From Ampullaceana balthica (lineage: Eukaryota > Mollusca > Gastropoda > Lymnaeidae): a stretch of 64,000 nucleotides of DNA. The notes under the pieces were generated by a model. It saw nothing but the letters and a program-made list of their open reading frames with translations. It ran no database searches and was not told where the DNA came from. Below, one piece after another: positions 50,035 through 62,363 of the stretch. Numbering within the stretch: position 1 is the stretch's first letter; every line of letters starts with the position of its first letter. The DNA is taken from NCBI GenBank assembly GCA_944989445.1, contig CALYLW010001077.1:161028-225027 (forward strand). Reading direction: 5' to 3'. A program made the position numbers and the translations under genes.

Positions 50035-53000
50035 CTTTATTCATAAGGTGATCCAAAGTCAATCAGTGAATACATAAGTGAAAGGAAATATATAGCATTA
50101 TTGGTTTGTTTTTAAAATCGATATTTATCTTTCTAACTTTTTTCGGTCCTGGTAATTATTATTTCCTTTATGAAATAATGTATTGCTACTGTTTGTGTTT
50201 TTTTCCCCTACTATTTACATTTTTTACCCAATACTGGACCAATGTATATGACAAAAACTTTGAAAAAAATCAAGTGTTGAAAACTTCTATCAAAATTTTA
50301 CAAAACGAAAAATTGTTCCCCCTTAAATGTAAGAGAAACAAATATGACAATGTGTATATTTCATGGGGGATGGGGGGAAGTAATTGAAGAATTGACTATA
50401 CCAAAAAACCTTTATTTGTTTACTTTTGCTCAGCATTTTGAGTGGTGCCAACCAGTTTTTCGACGGAAAAATTTTCCAATACAGCGCTTCCAACCTGTTG
50501 ATAAATTCAAAAGTATTTTAATTAATTCTTAGCTATGCAAGTTTGCAATTTCGAATAATCAATAATATGCACCCTAACTCTTAAAATAAATTAATTACGG
50601 TAACCAAAACCAGAATAAAAATATTACTTCAAATAATAATATATAATAGCCCAAGTCACTGGAAGGAAGGAACCGTAACGCTATGACGTCATTGTTTGAG
50701 CTAATATTTTTATACAAGGTGTGCATCAGGAGGTGCGCAAAATAATAATAAATTAAATAATATTTTTGAAATAGTAAAAAATGCAAGTGGTGTTTCTCGC
50801 CGTAAAAAATATTATATGACGTCATTGTTTTTGCTTTTATTTTAAGCTTTCCAGATATTTCACATACGTATCAAACAGCGAGGTTTGCTACGTGTTATCA
50901 TTTAAAAATCAGAAAGTAGACGTTGTAGAATCTTTAAAAAAAATCATTGAAACAAAAAAATGAATCTCCTTACGAAGTTTCTGAAAGTACTTGCATTTTA
51001 AACTGATGGTCTTAAAATATAGTTATACGTGTAAAAATGCTGCTTCATGCCTGGAAAGTGTACAGGAGTTCAAAGAAAGACTCAAAGACATACACCTCAA
51101 ATTCAAATTAGTACTTTTCTCAAAACTGATTTGTTAAATTGCTACTTCAACTGAACGAACTCTCAAACTATTTTTGATACACTAGAGCTCTATTGTTACG
51201 TATTATTTTCTGTATCCACAAACACTTGGACAAAATCTAATTGTTTCTACACGCAAGGCATTCAATAAACTTAAAAATAATAGAAAATAATTAGTATAAC
51301 ATGGACAATTTTAGGTTACTTCATGGCTATAAAAATGACAGAGGCAGACAAAAAGCAAGGCACACTTAGAGACGGAGGATTATTCTAGTCACAATGAAAT
51401 ATTTTCCTTTGAATTTTTGGACATCTAAAACATATACAATCTAAAAACAATTACGTATGAATTTAATTATACTCAAAATTATTTACAGACATACAGTGCT
51501 AAATAATTCTTCTCAGGGGCTACTCAGAGAGAAACTTATAAGAATACCTAAAGGATGCTTTAACTTTTAATAACTTGTATGTGGATACCTTGTAATTTTT
51601 AAGGTATGTAAGCAAATCTTCAGCCATATTATGTACAAAACAGTTGAGAAAAAAGTTGTATTCTTCACGGAAATAGTGAACTGTAGAAATTCAAGTGAGG
51701 TGATGGCAGTTATACAATTTTGAAAATAAACATAGTTTTCGTTAAACAGGTAATCTGGACTTTGAAATTTTACATTTATATTAAAGAACGTTTTCCCATG
51801 ATATTGTCAAACAAGGACTATTCTACCTCATTGACAAACATAAAAATAAATGAATAAATGAATTCTAGCCCACTTGATTAATTGAAGTTTATCAAGATAT
51901 TTAGATTCGAAGTTACCCTGCCTAAATATAATAATGTTTCTTCGAATATTGGTTACAACTGCAATTCGTAATGCCGGTTGCGAGAGAAGCTTCTTTAAGT
52001 TAAATTATTTTTTAAAAAATAATTAAGAACAAAAATGAATAAAGCTAGATTTACTAATCTATAGCTTTAATATATAATTTAGCATGGTATGGCTGACTCC
52101 ATTAATAAATACAAGATTTCGCAATCGGGAAAAGCAGAACATTTCAATTTTAGACTAAGCAATGAAAGATTTTCTATTTATTTCCAACTTTAAAATCTGG
52201 GGTTCTTTTATTGCTTTCATGAAAGCTATATTTTCTTTATATTATCAACATATTTTAACAGCGTCAAATCAGGCCTGTGCTACACCGCTGAAAAAACATA
52301 GATCATTTTTGTGGCAATAAAAGAATACTTTTTCATTTCCTTAAATTTAATTTACCTTAATTTTACTCCATTTATTAAGTTCATCTCTTCGCCTAATGCT
52401 ATATGAAAAAAGAAGACGATTGAACCAATTAATGTTTCAAATCACACACACAAATAAAGACATTCAAATATTTCTGTAAAATAAGAAGCATGTAATATTT
52501 TTCTACTGTTGATGTAAAGAAAATTTGAATTTTGAAGAATTATAAATTTTTAAATAATTATGGCTTTCTTTACAATACAAAATTGTGTGGAAAAAAGGTA
52601 CTGTAATTGAATCTTATCCTTAAATTTAACATGTATTATTATTTATTTCTTTTTTTTAAATTATTATAATTGGAAGTAGTAGTAGTAGTAGTAGTAGTAA
52701 TTTGAAGCCTATGATTAATTACAGCGTCCTAAATCTCCTGTCAGTATGTTTAGTGTCTCTTTAACTAGCCCTTAACTGAAACAAAACTATTTTTCTTTTG
52801 AATAAGACTAAAATATAATCAATATATACCATACTATTACCATTATTGTAATCCTTGTCAAAACAATTGCAATAATTAAGTTAATCTTCCTGATCTCAAA
52901 AGAACCATTCGCATCTGCGAAAGATACAATTTTAAAAAAAGTTTTTAAATTTATTATTGTTATGTTAACCTATGTATTGTGGTACTCACTGTGTTTCTTA

Positions 53001-53300
53001 AACACTTAAAAATACGACTTGATAAAAGATTAAATAACACTTTTCAATCACAAAACATAAACAGCAGTAATTAAGTACAATTATCAAAGTAAATTATACA
53101 AATTAGAAGAAAAAAAACATTTATATATATATATATATATATATATATCACATTTAATAATTACACAAATTAAACTTATTTGTGTTGGATGTACGATTTA
53201 AAATTAATAAACTTTTATGTTTTGAATTTTGAATTCGAACTTGCGTTTATGTGATAATTATCTCAACAAAAATGTTTTTAAGACGTTTGGTTGAAATAAT
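50035..53300. other. No gene seen
   Basis: Two overlapping open frames (50106-50387, 50344-50532) are unrecognised. Positions 50680-50850 resemble the inside of the 12822 Helitron (ATGACGTCATTGTTT twice). An (AGT)n tract is at 52675-52699 and a (TA)n tract at 53122-53148. Otherwise AT-rich and featureless. Confidence 0.4.
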
Positions 53301-53309
53301 TATATCTTA

Positions 53310-53490
53310 TTTTATAATTGTTAGTGCTCCTTCCATACGAAGACAATTGGTCGTATCCTTATGGCTTCCTGAGTATTGAATTAGATTGTCGTTGTGTTTC
53401 TTTGATTGAATATTTAACTAAGGTATTTATCTTGTCAACATTGATATACTTCAGTTACGGATATTTCAGCTCTTTCGTAATTCATTTATC
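53310..53490 (-). pseudogene. Scrap of the 34-kb LINE family
   Basis: Blocks TATCCTTATGGCTTCCTGAG, GTCGTTGTGTTTCT and ATTTAACTAAGG match 34195-34345 in order. Confidence 0.5.
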
Positions 53491-53504
53491 CTTAAAATTA
53501 TAGA

Positions 53505-53735
53505 CATAACTGTCACTCCTTCTATGCATAAAACTATTGCACTCTACGTTCTTATAAGAACGCTTAGACCATGCTGATGTATTGATAAGGTAATCAACGT
53601 TCACATGCCACATATATGAGAGGAATATGTCCAGCGGATTTTTTCCCCTTAAAATACTTAAGGTATCCTTCAAAGCTTAGTGGACTCAGTGACACATTTA
53701 CAAATGAGGACAAATCCTTGTTTACATTTGTTTTT
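53505..53735 (-). mobile_element. Strongly diverged SINE copy
   Basis: GTCACTCCTTCTATGCATAAAACTATTGC and downstream TGGACTCAGTGACAC / ACAAATCCTTG blocks follow the order of the minus-strand SINEs at 44420 and 49744. Confidence 0.55.
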
Positions 53736-54429
53736 CGAAAATGTTTTAAGAATAATTTTATATTGTGACATTCTCAAAGGACTAAATCGATTGGACACGG
53801 GATATCGAGACAGCATTTTAATTTTTAATGACTCGCTATTATAATAAGATATGGGCTATGGGTTAATATTTTAATACATAAATGCTCATAAAAAAATATT
53901 ATAACTACATTATACATTCAAAAATTAATTAAATATTAATGTTTTAAATTCAATTTTAACTGTTGGTAACAAAGAAGCTCAACGAAAAGAGGATTATATT
54001 TATGGCCATAAAAAATAGGGACTGTACAGAAATAATCAAAGAAAATGTGGGTTACAAAAACAACACTTCTGACATAACGATGTCTAAACGTGACTAGGTC
54101 AAAAAATACAAGACTATACACACAATTGCAACATATATTTGTCAAGAACAGAGATTGTTATCGTCACAGTTATTTCCAGGATCCAGTTTAGCCATAATGA
54201 CAAAAACAACAACAACAAAAACCGTTATTGTTGCATGTCTAAATCGTTATAAGACATGATGCTTGATAGGAAATACTATAAAACACTTTATCATGGTTTC
54301 CCAAAATCTTTTCAAGAGCTTTCTTACTTTGACAAGATTTACGACTGACGTATCAAAAAACGCAATTTTTAGCATGCTGTTTGGTAACAGACATTAAGAG
54401 AAGCATTAACTTTAATTTTAAAAAACAAT

Positions 54430-54880
54430 GTTAAAGTTGAGTGAAAAGACTAGATGATGTTGAGAGGGCGTGGCGGAAATCCTATTTTTTCCAGTATACA
54501 AAAAAGACCCTTACGGCTGACCAGGTAATATTCATTTGCTAAATCTATGAAGGTAAAGAAGGGTGCTTTCTGTTGCTCCCAACATTTCTCTTGCACCTGG
54601 TAAGAATATCATGTCCATCTTTGACCAGCTAGCCCGAAAACGAACTGAGATTCTGGGCAGACGTTTTGTGCCAAAATTTGCAGTCGTGCAAAGACCACTC
54701 TGATTTTCCCACAATACCGAGTAGAGATAAGCCTCTATAATTACAACAATCGCCACAGTTACATTTGTTTTTGTAGAGCTTGACTATGTTGGCATCTTGC
54801 ATATCCTGTGGGATGTGACCGTACTCAACAATCGCATATGAGATGGTGCAGAGGCTTCAGTAGTACTGGCTATACATATA
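54430..54880 (-). pseudogene. LINE reverse transcriptase scrap
   Basis: Minus strand reads HIPQDMQDANIVKLYKNK, then NYRGLSLLGIVGK and, in a shifted frame, KDGHDI..QVQEKC and FFTFIDL. Same class as the 44.7-46.5 kb element, heavily mutated. Confidence 0.65.
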
Positions 54881-55660
54881 TACAGTAGTACCTTGAGATA
54901 CGAAATTATTTTTTTCTGAAGTCACTTTCATTAATAAAAATTTTTGTAAGTCAAGTCCACATTTTATTGTAAATTGTGTAATTTGTCCCAACCCTAAAAA
55001 CACACCACTTTCAAATTAATAATAAATTGAAAATGCAATTCTCGGGTATACAGTACACTTCTGCGGTACATCAAACCATTAATAACCATTTATAAACATT
55101 ACATAATGAAGTGTCATAACTACAATAATGGTTAGCAAAAATTGTTTAAAGAAATATAATTAGAAGCATTGCTAACAAAAGGGCAGCAGTGATGCGATCT
55201 GTAATGGGGGAAAATTGTGATAAAGGAGGAACAACGTCAGTAACGATGAAGTGGAAGTGAACGATAACTTACTGTAACAAATATTTTCACATTAATAAAT
55301 GGCAGAAAACAATTTAAGGAAAAACATTAAAACATCTCATTAAATTTAAGCAATATTTTTAGACAAACATTAATTAAATTATTTTTTGGACCTTTTCTGA
55401 CTTTCTTTAACATCTTTAAATTAATACTTTTATTTTAACTTCTGCTCAGAGACTTGTTTTTGTGGTATTTTCAATTTTTGCATCCAAACTTTAATCCTAT
55501 ATGTTTTCAAAAAACTAACTTTATTTTTTTTTAATTTCTTTTTTTTAAAAAATAATTTTTAAGCTTTTGTTTATATCTTCATTTTTTTTAGCCTTAAAAG
55601 GCTTTTAAAAAGTTGGAAGTCCATTGGAGCTTTGAAATTTAAAGGTACTGCTGTGTGTGC

Positions 55661-55663
<3 letters not shown>

Positions 55664-55729
<66 letters not shown>
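55664..55729. repeat. (TA)n microsatellite
   Basis: Pure TA run with one TACATA interruption. Confidence 0.95.
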
Positions 55730-56044
55730 AAGAAAGAAAGATCAATGACAAACTTGTTATGATGTTTGTTTATATTTATATTCCGTAATTTATATAAATA
55801 TTTACACCAGCGGGAAAAGAGGAAAAGAAAGTATATTAATTGTTTTATTCTAAGTAGATGGGTCTTCATTTTTGTTTTATAATATTGCACAAACCTTCAG
55901 CTTTCTTAGAAAAAAAAAGAACAAATCACATTAATTGAAAGACATATAAGAGTAATTTAAAATATACTTTTTCATCTCTTTCAATAGTTTATTATGTCTG
56001 ATTGAATACACAAATTAAATTTCATAATTTTTAAAATTATTTAC

Positions 56045-56593
56045 CATTTTCGTGAATGCACATTGTACTATTATCACTACATATTTGATCTTCTGGCTTG
56101 TCTCCATTAACACAGAATCGTATTTTAAAATCAGTATAGTTATGGAGGTCACTTTTTTCTTTCTTGACATCAAGTGTAATGTTCTTTTCTTTACATTCGT
56201 CTGACGAAATTTGTCTTAACTGTAACTGATTAAGAAAGATAAAATGCAGACTATTTAGACGAAATGCCATTTCAGTTTGATTATGTTAAGATTGATAATT
56301 TCTTGATGTTTTCAGAAAAATTTCAATGCATTATTTTGAGAAGATTTTCTTCAACAAATAGATTTACATTTATTTTTTTATATTTTTTTTTGTGTTGTAA
56401 TTCCGATGTAGCTATAATTTAATTCTTACAATATGATATTGTGAGTCATTTGTGTTCCAATACTGAACCTCCAGTGATTTCTTGCTTTTAATTTGAGAAA
56501 AATCCACTTCACAGGAAGCTATTATTGCATCTTGGTTCTTTATGTTGCATTTCGAAGCTCTTATGTCCTTGCTTAAGTGCTGGCTTTCTGATT
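56045..56593 (-). CDS. Two exons of a paralogous module, minus strand
   Basis: Exon 56593-56430 (acceptor ATATTTAACAG, donor ATTGTAAGA; phase 1 to 0; 54 residues, SKCNIKNQDAIIASCEVDF) is followed by exon 56225-56045 (acceptor TTTCTTAATCAG, donor TGGTAAAT; phase 0 to 1; Cys at DECKEK, RFCVNG, QICSDN and TMCIHEN). Phases and the C-x11-C first half match the two-exon modules of the 23-43 kb gene. The junction residue pattern (GAA then S) also equals that of its exon 2 start. Sequons NIT, NYT, NDS and NST indicate an extracellular protein. No signal, membrane or terminal exon could be found nearby, so this is a partial or dying paralogue. Confidence 0.6.
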
Positions 56594-56794
56594 CTGTTAA
56601 ATATTTAAATGAATACATATAAAATTGTTTTCAAAAATCCAAAATTTCTTGTAGATCTCATTTTTTTTTGAAAATCTGAAACATTAATGGTTCCTTATTT
56701 TTAAAAGATTTTAGTTCATTTACCATTTAATTTATAATTTATACTTTTTTAATCTGCTGAAATTAACATCATAATTATATACATGTACCATGTT

Positions 56795-57035
56795 AAGTTC
56801 TTCAGAAGCGGTGGAGTTGGATTGGTCATACACTAAGAAAATCTGCTTTTAATACCAAAAGGCAAGCCCTGAAATGGAACCCACAAGGTAAGCGGAAAAG
56901 AGGCCGTCCAAGAAACACTTGGCGCCGAGAATTGGAGGCAGACATCGAGAGAATTGGCCATGAATGGAAGATCCTGGAGAAGCTGGCCCAGCATAGAGAT
57001 GCCTGGAGGTCTCTCGTAGGTGGCCCATGCCCTTA
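56795..57035 (+). pseudogene. LINE C-terminal fragment
   Basis: + strand frame KRWSWIGHTLRK, KWNPQGKRKRGRPRNTWRRE and RIGHEWKILEKLAQ to TAG at 57033. It matches the C-terminus of the 8770-11170 LINE. It is better preserved and on the opposite strand. Confidence 0.75.
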
Positions 57036-57119
57036 GATGAATCGCAGCACACACATGTGGCATGTGTCTCATACGTATCTCCATGGATTGACCAAATGTG
57101 GTATACAAATCAATCACGA

Positions 57120-58125
57120 TCTTGATTGAAAACTACACGTGTATAATTTCGCTAACATAGCTCAAATAAGGAAGAAAAATATATTTAACAATTGTTACCA
57201 TGTGCTTGGAATGAATCTATCTGTACAAATCTTGGTTTAACAAACGTAATAGCTTATCTTGAAACATTATATGGTATTGAAATACTAATATCCACTCATA
57301 CAGCGATGTGTTTACAATTTATAATTGTTTTTTGTTTATCTTTGCTTTATAAATATTTTATTAAATAATTGCTACAGGATTGGAGATTTAAAATTGTTGG
57401 ACCTGGTACAATAAAATTTGATTGACTATATTAATTTTAAAAATAGTAAATTTAATTCTTAAATCCATTTTTTCCATAACCTATGCAAAAATCTAACGAC
57501 ATTGTTGTATAATATCTTCACTGGACTTTAGTCTGAGTTGGTAGCTATGTTCTCTATAATTATCTAAATGTTAATTTATTTAAACTATTCTTTTTATATT
57601 TTTTATTCTAAAATGTTCTAAAAGATTAATATAACATTTTGTTTTCTAGAACTCCATCATTCCATTACCGACTTTAATTGGAAAAGTGTTAAAACATTTG
57701 CCCAATTATTTGCCATACTATTAATGTAATATTAGGCTTATTATTTCTTCATTTTAGAGCTATCTAAAATTTTATAGAACTTTCTATGTTTTATATTTTC
57801 CCATTTCTCAGTTACTATTAAATCAATGGTAACGTGGAAAATTTTAAATTAGTTTTCAATATGTTTTCAATTATTTTAACAATTCAATTTTAAGCTATAG
57901 ACTGTTTCTACACAAGGGACTTCCTATATGGGTTATAGCTATTGCATTTTTTTTCCGAATTTATCCGTATTTCAATAGTGTTACTTGTAACAGCTAGTGA
58001 CTTCAGGCTCCTGTAATGGTTCGTGGGGTTAGAAATAATGTATAACTTTTTTTTCCATTAAAATATCTACAAGTCTTAGCTTTTCATCGGAATATAAATG
58101 ATGATGTAGAATAAAATAAAATACG
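57120..58125. other. No gene seen
   Basis: AT-rich. No exon completing the minus-strand module gene was found here. Confidence 0.35.
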
Positions 58126-59135
58126 TAATTACAATAAAATATATTTCATAACCATCACACCCACAAAATTACATAAAACCCAAAACAAACCCACCTTCAC
58201 ACCCCATAACCCTAACTATACCCCCCCCACCAATTCATTTATCCATCCCCACATCCCCCCCCAATTCCCCACAACATTTAACCCCCACCCAAACCCTCAC
58301 AACCTCCCCACCCTACATAAAACCTCATAAAACCTACCAAACATCCCTCCCAAACATCCCCCCATCCCAACACACTCCACCTTCTAAACCATTTTCCAAA
58401 CCAAACCAAACCAAACCACCTCCCCCCCCCCTCCTTAAATATATCCTAAATAACCCCCCTAAACCCCACCACCAACAATATACTACTCAAACCCCCCATC
58501 CCCCACACTTCTCTACCCCCTCCTCCCAACCAAAACACCCCACCACCACACCAACACCATCCAACAAAACCCACACCCAACCCCCCCCCAAAACCACCCA
58601 CACACCCACAAACCCCACCTACCCCCCCCAACCACCAACCCACCCCCCCACCCCCCCCCCCCACCCCAACCATCACCTCAACCACCTCACCTACCAACCT
58701 TTTCTCACCCCCCTATCTACCCCACCATGATCCCACTCACAGATACAACACACCCCCCCCCCCCACCCCCCTACCCCCGCCCCCCCCCCGCCCCCCCCCC
58801 TCTTGTGTTATAACAGAATATCATAACCCCTCACTTCCACCCCCCCCCAAAACCCCAATCCACCCCCCCCCCCTCTCCCACCAAATTCCATTCACACCCC
58901 ACCCACATGTGCACCTCATCCTCCCCCCACGCACCACCCACCAAACATTACAACTCAAACCGCTCGCACTGCTACATTAGGGAATTTGAACCCCTGTGCA
59001 CGCCTCGCTCTCACTCGCCCCCCCCCCCCCAAATTTATTTCAAAGAGAGAATTGGATTGCATAGTCAACCTATTCCTCTGCTCCCACCCCGCCGCCCCGC
59101 TTCCCTCCCCACCCCCCCCCCCCCCCCAATATGGG
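58126..59135. other. G-free, C-homopolymer-rich anomalous tract
   Basis: No G occurs on the + strand from 58126 to 58728 (603 bases). G then appears only sporadically until about 58900. C runs of 8-14 are frequent through 59130. Flanks are ordinary AT-rich sequence. The glycine-rich minus-strand open frame at 58446-58697 is a by-product of the composition. Confidence 0.9.
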
Positions 59136-59829
59136 TGTAGTTACGCTCCCCCCGACCCCATATTATATCCCCGCCATCGCTTGTGACCGAAATTTACCCT
59201 ATAATTGTCCCTACAACGTGTGACCTCCCCCCCCTCAATAATGTTAATATCCGAAGAATGATTTCCAGGAAATCCAGTAAACCTTTTCGGTATTTTTTTG
59301 GCCAGTGCACATCCTTGGGATCTCCTTAACATTTCAAAATACCCGAACCCTTTATCTGGTATGGTTCAGGGGGGGGGGTTCTGTTCAAAGCTCGAAAAGA
59401 CAGGTCGGTCATTTCAAATATAGAAAAGCAATTTCTCCCAAGGGAAATTGCGTTAAAATATTTGGAGCATATGGCCCTGAAGACATCAGGAGTTCAGTGC
59501 CCTAAAGTACAGTATTTTAAATTGAGCAATCAAGTTTGGTCAAGATCCATTCATTTACCCGTTAGCCATGGCCGTCGCTAGGAATTTTTCCAGGGGGGGG
59601 GGCAAAAAAAACCCACTTTTTTATTTTAACTGACAATGCCATACATGTACAATTTTCAATTAAATTCAAGTTCAGTATAAAATAAGGGTCGAAAAAAGCC
59701 TTAGAAATTAATAAGACTTACAAATCAAGGCTGTAATTCCTAAAATACAACATTTATTAATGCATTTAATAAATTAAAAACTTAAGTTCTCACGAGAAAA
59801 TTGAATTTTGCTGTGAAATAATATACGTG

Positions 59830-60620
59830 TACAAACTGCAGGATTACCAAGGATGGATATCAGAAATTTTTTTACAGGCTAAAAAAAATTCGAAAAGTAG
59901 ACCTATCGCGGGATTCTGAAATGCCGTTATTAGAAGATTTTGGGGCGTCTGCAGCATCTGACTTATCATTGGCATTTAGGACAACAGTACACGTTCAAAA
60001 GCCATACACAACTGAAACAATTGTTCCTAATTTGATTGTCGGTGACACTTATTCATTTGCTAAATTGGATAATGGAAGGCATGTCTGGACATACGACCTT
60101 TCAAATAAGTTGAAATTCCAGCTGATTCGTGATTGTTGGACTCTTGATAAAAATTATGATTTTAGAGCTGACAGTTAGGGAAACAGAGTTTTTAGTTTTT
60201 AGATAGGCATGGGTATAAGACTATTCACCATGGCTTGTATACTCGCAAATGTTAATAGGTGCCTTTTGAAAATATTGCGTGTTGTTTCTGCAAAAAGTAA
60301 TTCTATGAGTTCAGTGGGTATTTGTCATCAAACCATGTACAAAATATAAAGATTTCAACGAAGATGCACGTGGCTACCTGCAAAGTACATTATGGCACAA
60401 AGGCTCTCATGAAGATGCAAGCAATTTTATTTGCTTCATTGGAAGCCAAAGCAGTTTCTATAGATGAGCAGTTGGACTTATCATTTAGAAGACAAATTCA
60501 AGAAAACGCAACCAACTGGGTCCATCCATTCTACACTCCTTTGTTTCTGCATGTGTTTTAGCACTTCGTGAACACAGAATCAAATACTGTTAATTTGTAT
60601 GAACTGTTAGATTTCGTGTT
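59830..60620 (+). pseudogene. hAT/ZMYM1-like transposase-derived remnant
   Basis: The + strand shows MDIRNFF (59853), a TTF/MYM-type zinc-finger stretch YSPWLVYSQMLIGAF*KYCVLF (about 60216-60280, the first Cys codon mutated to TGA), then SIDEQLDLSFRRQIQEN and LALREHRIK (about 60450-60585). The last corresponds to the LRGHRD block of this family. The pieces fall in three frames with stops, so it is dead. Confidence 0.6.
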
Positions 60621-60674
60621 TGAATTGAGATGAAGTCTCTCTGGTAAATCTCTTTAATGTTACTGTTCTTGTAC

Positions 60675-61105
60675 TGCTGAGTATGTCACCGACAAAACGG
60701 CCCCGGACAAAACGGCCCCGACAATTGGGCTCCTACATAACGGCCCCGACAAAACGGCCCTGGACTAATAGATGGACAAATAGTAAAATTTACATTCAAA
60801 TATATTTGTATTTTTACTCACCTATTCAGTGTCAGCTTAGCTAAAAATAAACAATAATAATATAACCCACAAAAGGGAATTTAATAGCTTTTACGCGAAA
60901 TGGTACCAATTAACGGTGTTTGTTGACAAGAAACAATATAATAACGTCACAAGAAATAATTTTTACAATTTTACCACTTTTTTAAGGGTGAAAAAATTGA
61001 CGAAAGCTTTAAAATGCAAACAAAATTAATTTTTTTGTTAAAAATGTTAACAATGTGTCTGCGGCGTTTTGACCGGGGTCGTTATGTCGGAGCCATTTTA
61101 TCTGC
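60675..61105. mobile_element. MITE with ACGGCCCC-type inverted ends
   Basis: The left end holds several GACAAAACGGCCCC copies plus GGCTCCTACATAACGGCCCC. The right end (61063-61105) carries the inverted counterpart (GTCGTTATGTCGGAGCC). The interior is AT-rich without coding. Confidence 0.65.
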
Positions 61106-61107
61106 AC

Positions 61108-61405
61108 TGTAAAAAATGCATGTTTTCTAACACGTTTATACCGTTATTTTACACTAAACTGCTGTAAATGAAGATTTTTTTACTGTTTTTTAAAAAAAAA
61201 CAGTAAGGTAATGTAATTTAAGTTCGTTTACAATAAAATCCGGTATTAATTTATACTGTAAAAAAATACAATGTTTTTAAACACATTTATACTGTTATTT
61301 AACGCTAAATGGTTGTAAATGACTACTTTTCACTGTTTTCCCTTTTTTAACAGTAATGGAGTGTAATCTATGTTCGTCTATAAATATTTTCAATACAGTA
61401 AATAA
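61108..61405 (+). repeat. Tandem duplication, ~150-bp unit
   Basis: Two direct copies starting ACTGTAAAAAA, with shared ACGTTTATACCGTTATTT, GTAAATGA, TTCACTGTTTT, AACAGTAA and GTTCG blocks. Members of the ACTGTAAA family also pair internally (TTTACAG/CTGTAAA). Confidence 0.65.
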
Positions 61406-62363
61406 ATAAATGAATGCAAGACGTTTTATGGGTTACTAAACATTATATTATCCGATAGACATAAAAGTTTTGGAGGCTGTTGAGTTTACTGCCATGAAGG
61501 ACAGTGAAAAATATTTTGGCCGGGTGCCCAAAGTAGCCTTTTTTCTTTTATATGAGCTATTTAAAAATATTTTACGGACAGACAAACAGACAAAAAAGAA
61601 CGAAAGTAAGTTATTAAAAAACGTGGTAAAGAGTGGTCGCTCGATAGTCGTAAGCTGAAGTCCTAGTTTTAGTATTAGCAGTCAAGTCTTGACTTACATT
61701 TAATTCTATATTATTTTTTTTCTTTGGTCCTTACGAAATAATATGCCTTTATATTTATTAGTAATATACTATTACTAATATCATGATTTTAAATATAATT
61801 ACATCTTTCGTATTAAATAGTATAAATAATTTTTTAATAAATAATAGATTTCCTTTAAAATATGATTAGCCTTATAACGGTTTTTAATTAAACTTGCACT
61901 AATTAGGCCGGTGAACCTTAATGTGTTTTCTTTTCTTATGTAAGCTAAAAAAAATTTTTTATTTTATTCACCCGATCGCAATGAAATTTTGGAAAGCTGT
62001 TGAGTAAGCCTACACTCTAGCAAAGTAAAGGTGTATAGTATTTTATTTTAAAATATAAAAATGATTTCAAGTTTTCTTTGAATATCTTTTTCTTCTGCCA
62101 TTTCTGCAATGCGTGACAGGTAATCTAGCTCAATTTAAAAATCAGTATTAATTATTTCACATGGGAACAGACACATTTTTTTCCACAAATTATCGAGTTC
62201 TGACATAATAGTATTATATATAAACATTAGGCATGATTCAGACTAAAATCTATACTGTAGGGGTTTTAAATTTAAAATGTTGCAACGTTTTGGCCCGGGA
62301 ACCCATAATGATTAATTAATGAAGTTTTGTTTTTCTTATTTAAGCTATTCAATATAAATATTT

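Noticed and set aside
50106..50532. Two overlapping frames that could be one frameshifted protein
   Set aside because: No recognisable motif, AT-driven composition, no splice sites; left unannotated.
55639..55890. Minus-strand frame ending in (IY)n
   Set aside because: Runs through a TA microsatellite; no splice support as the transmembrane exon of the minus-strand gene.
58446..58697. Glycine-rich minus-strand open frame
   Set aside because: It is produced by the absence of C on that strand; no motif, and the DNA itself is suspect.
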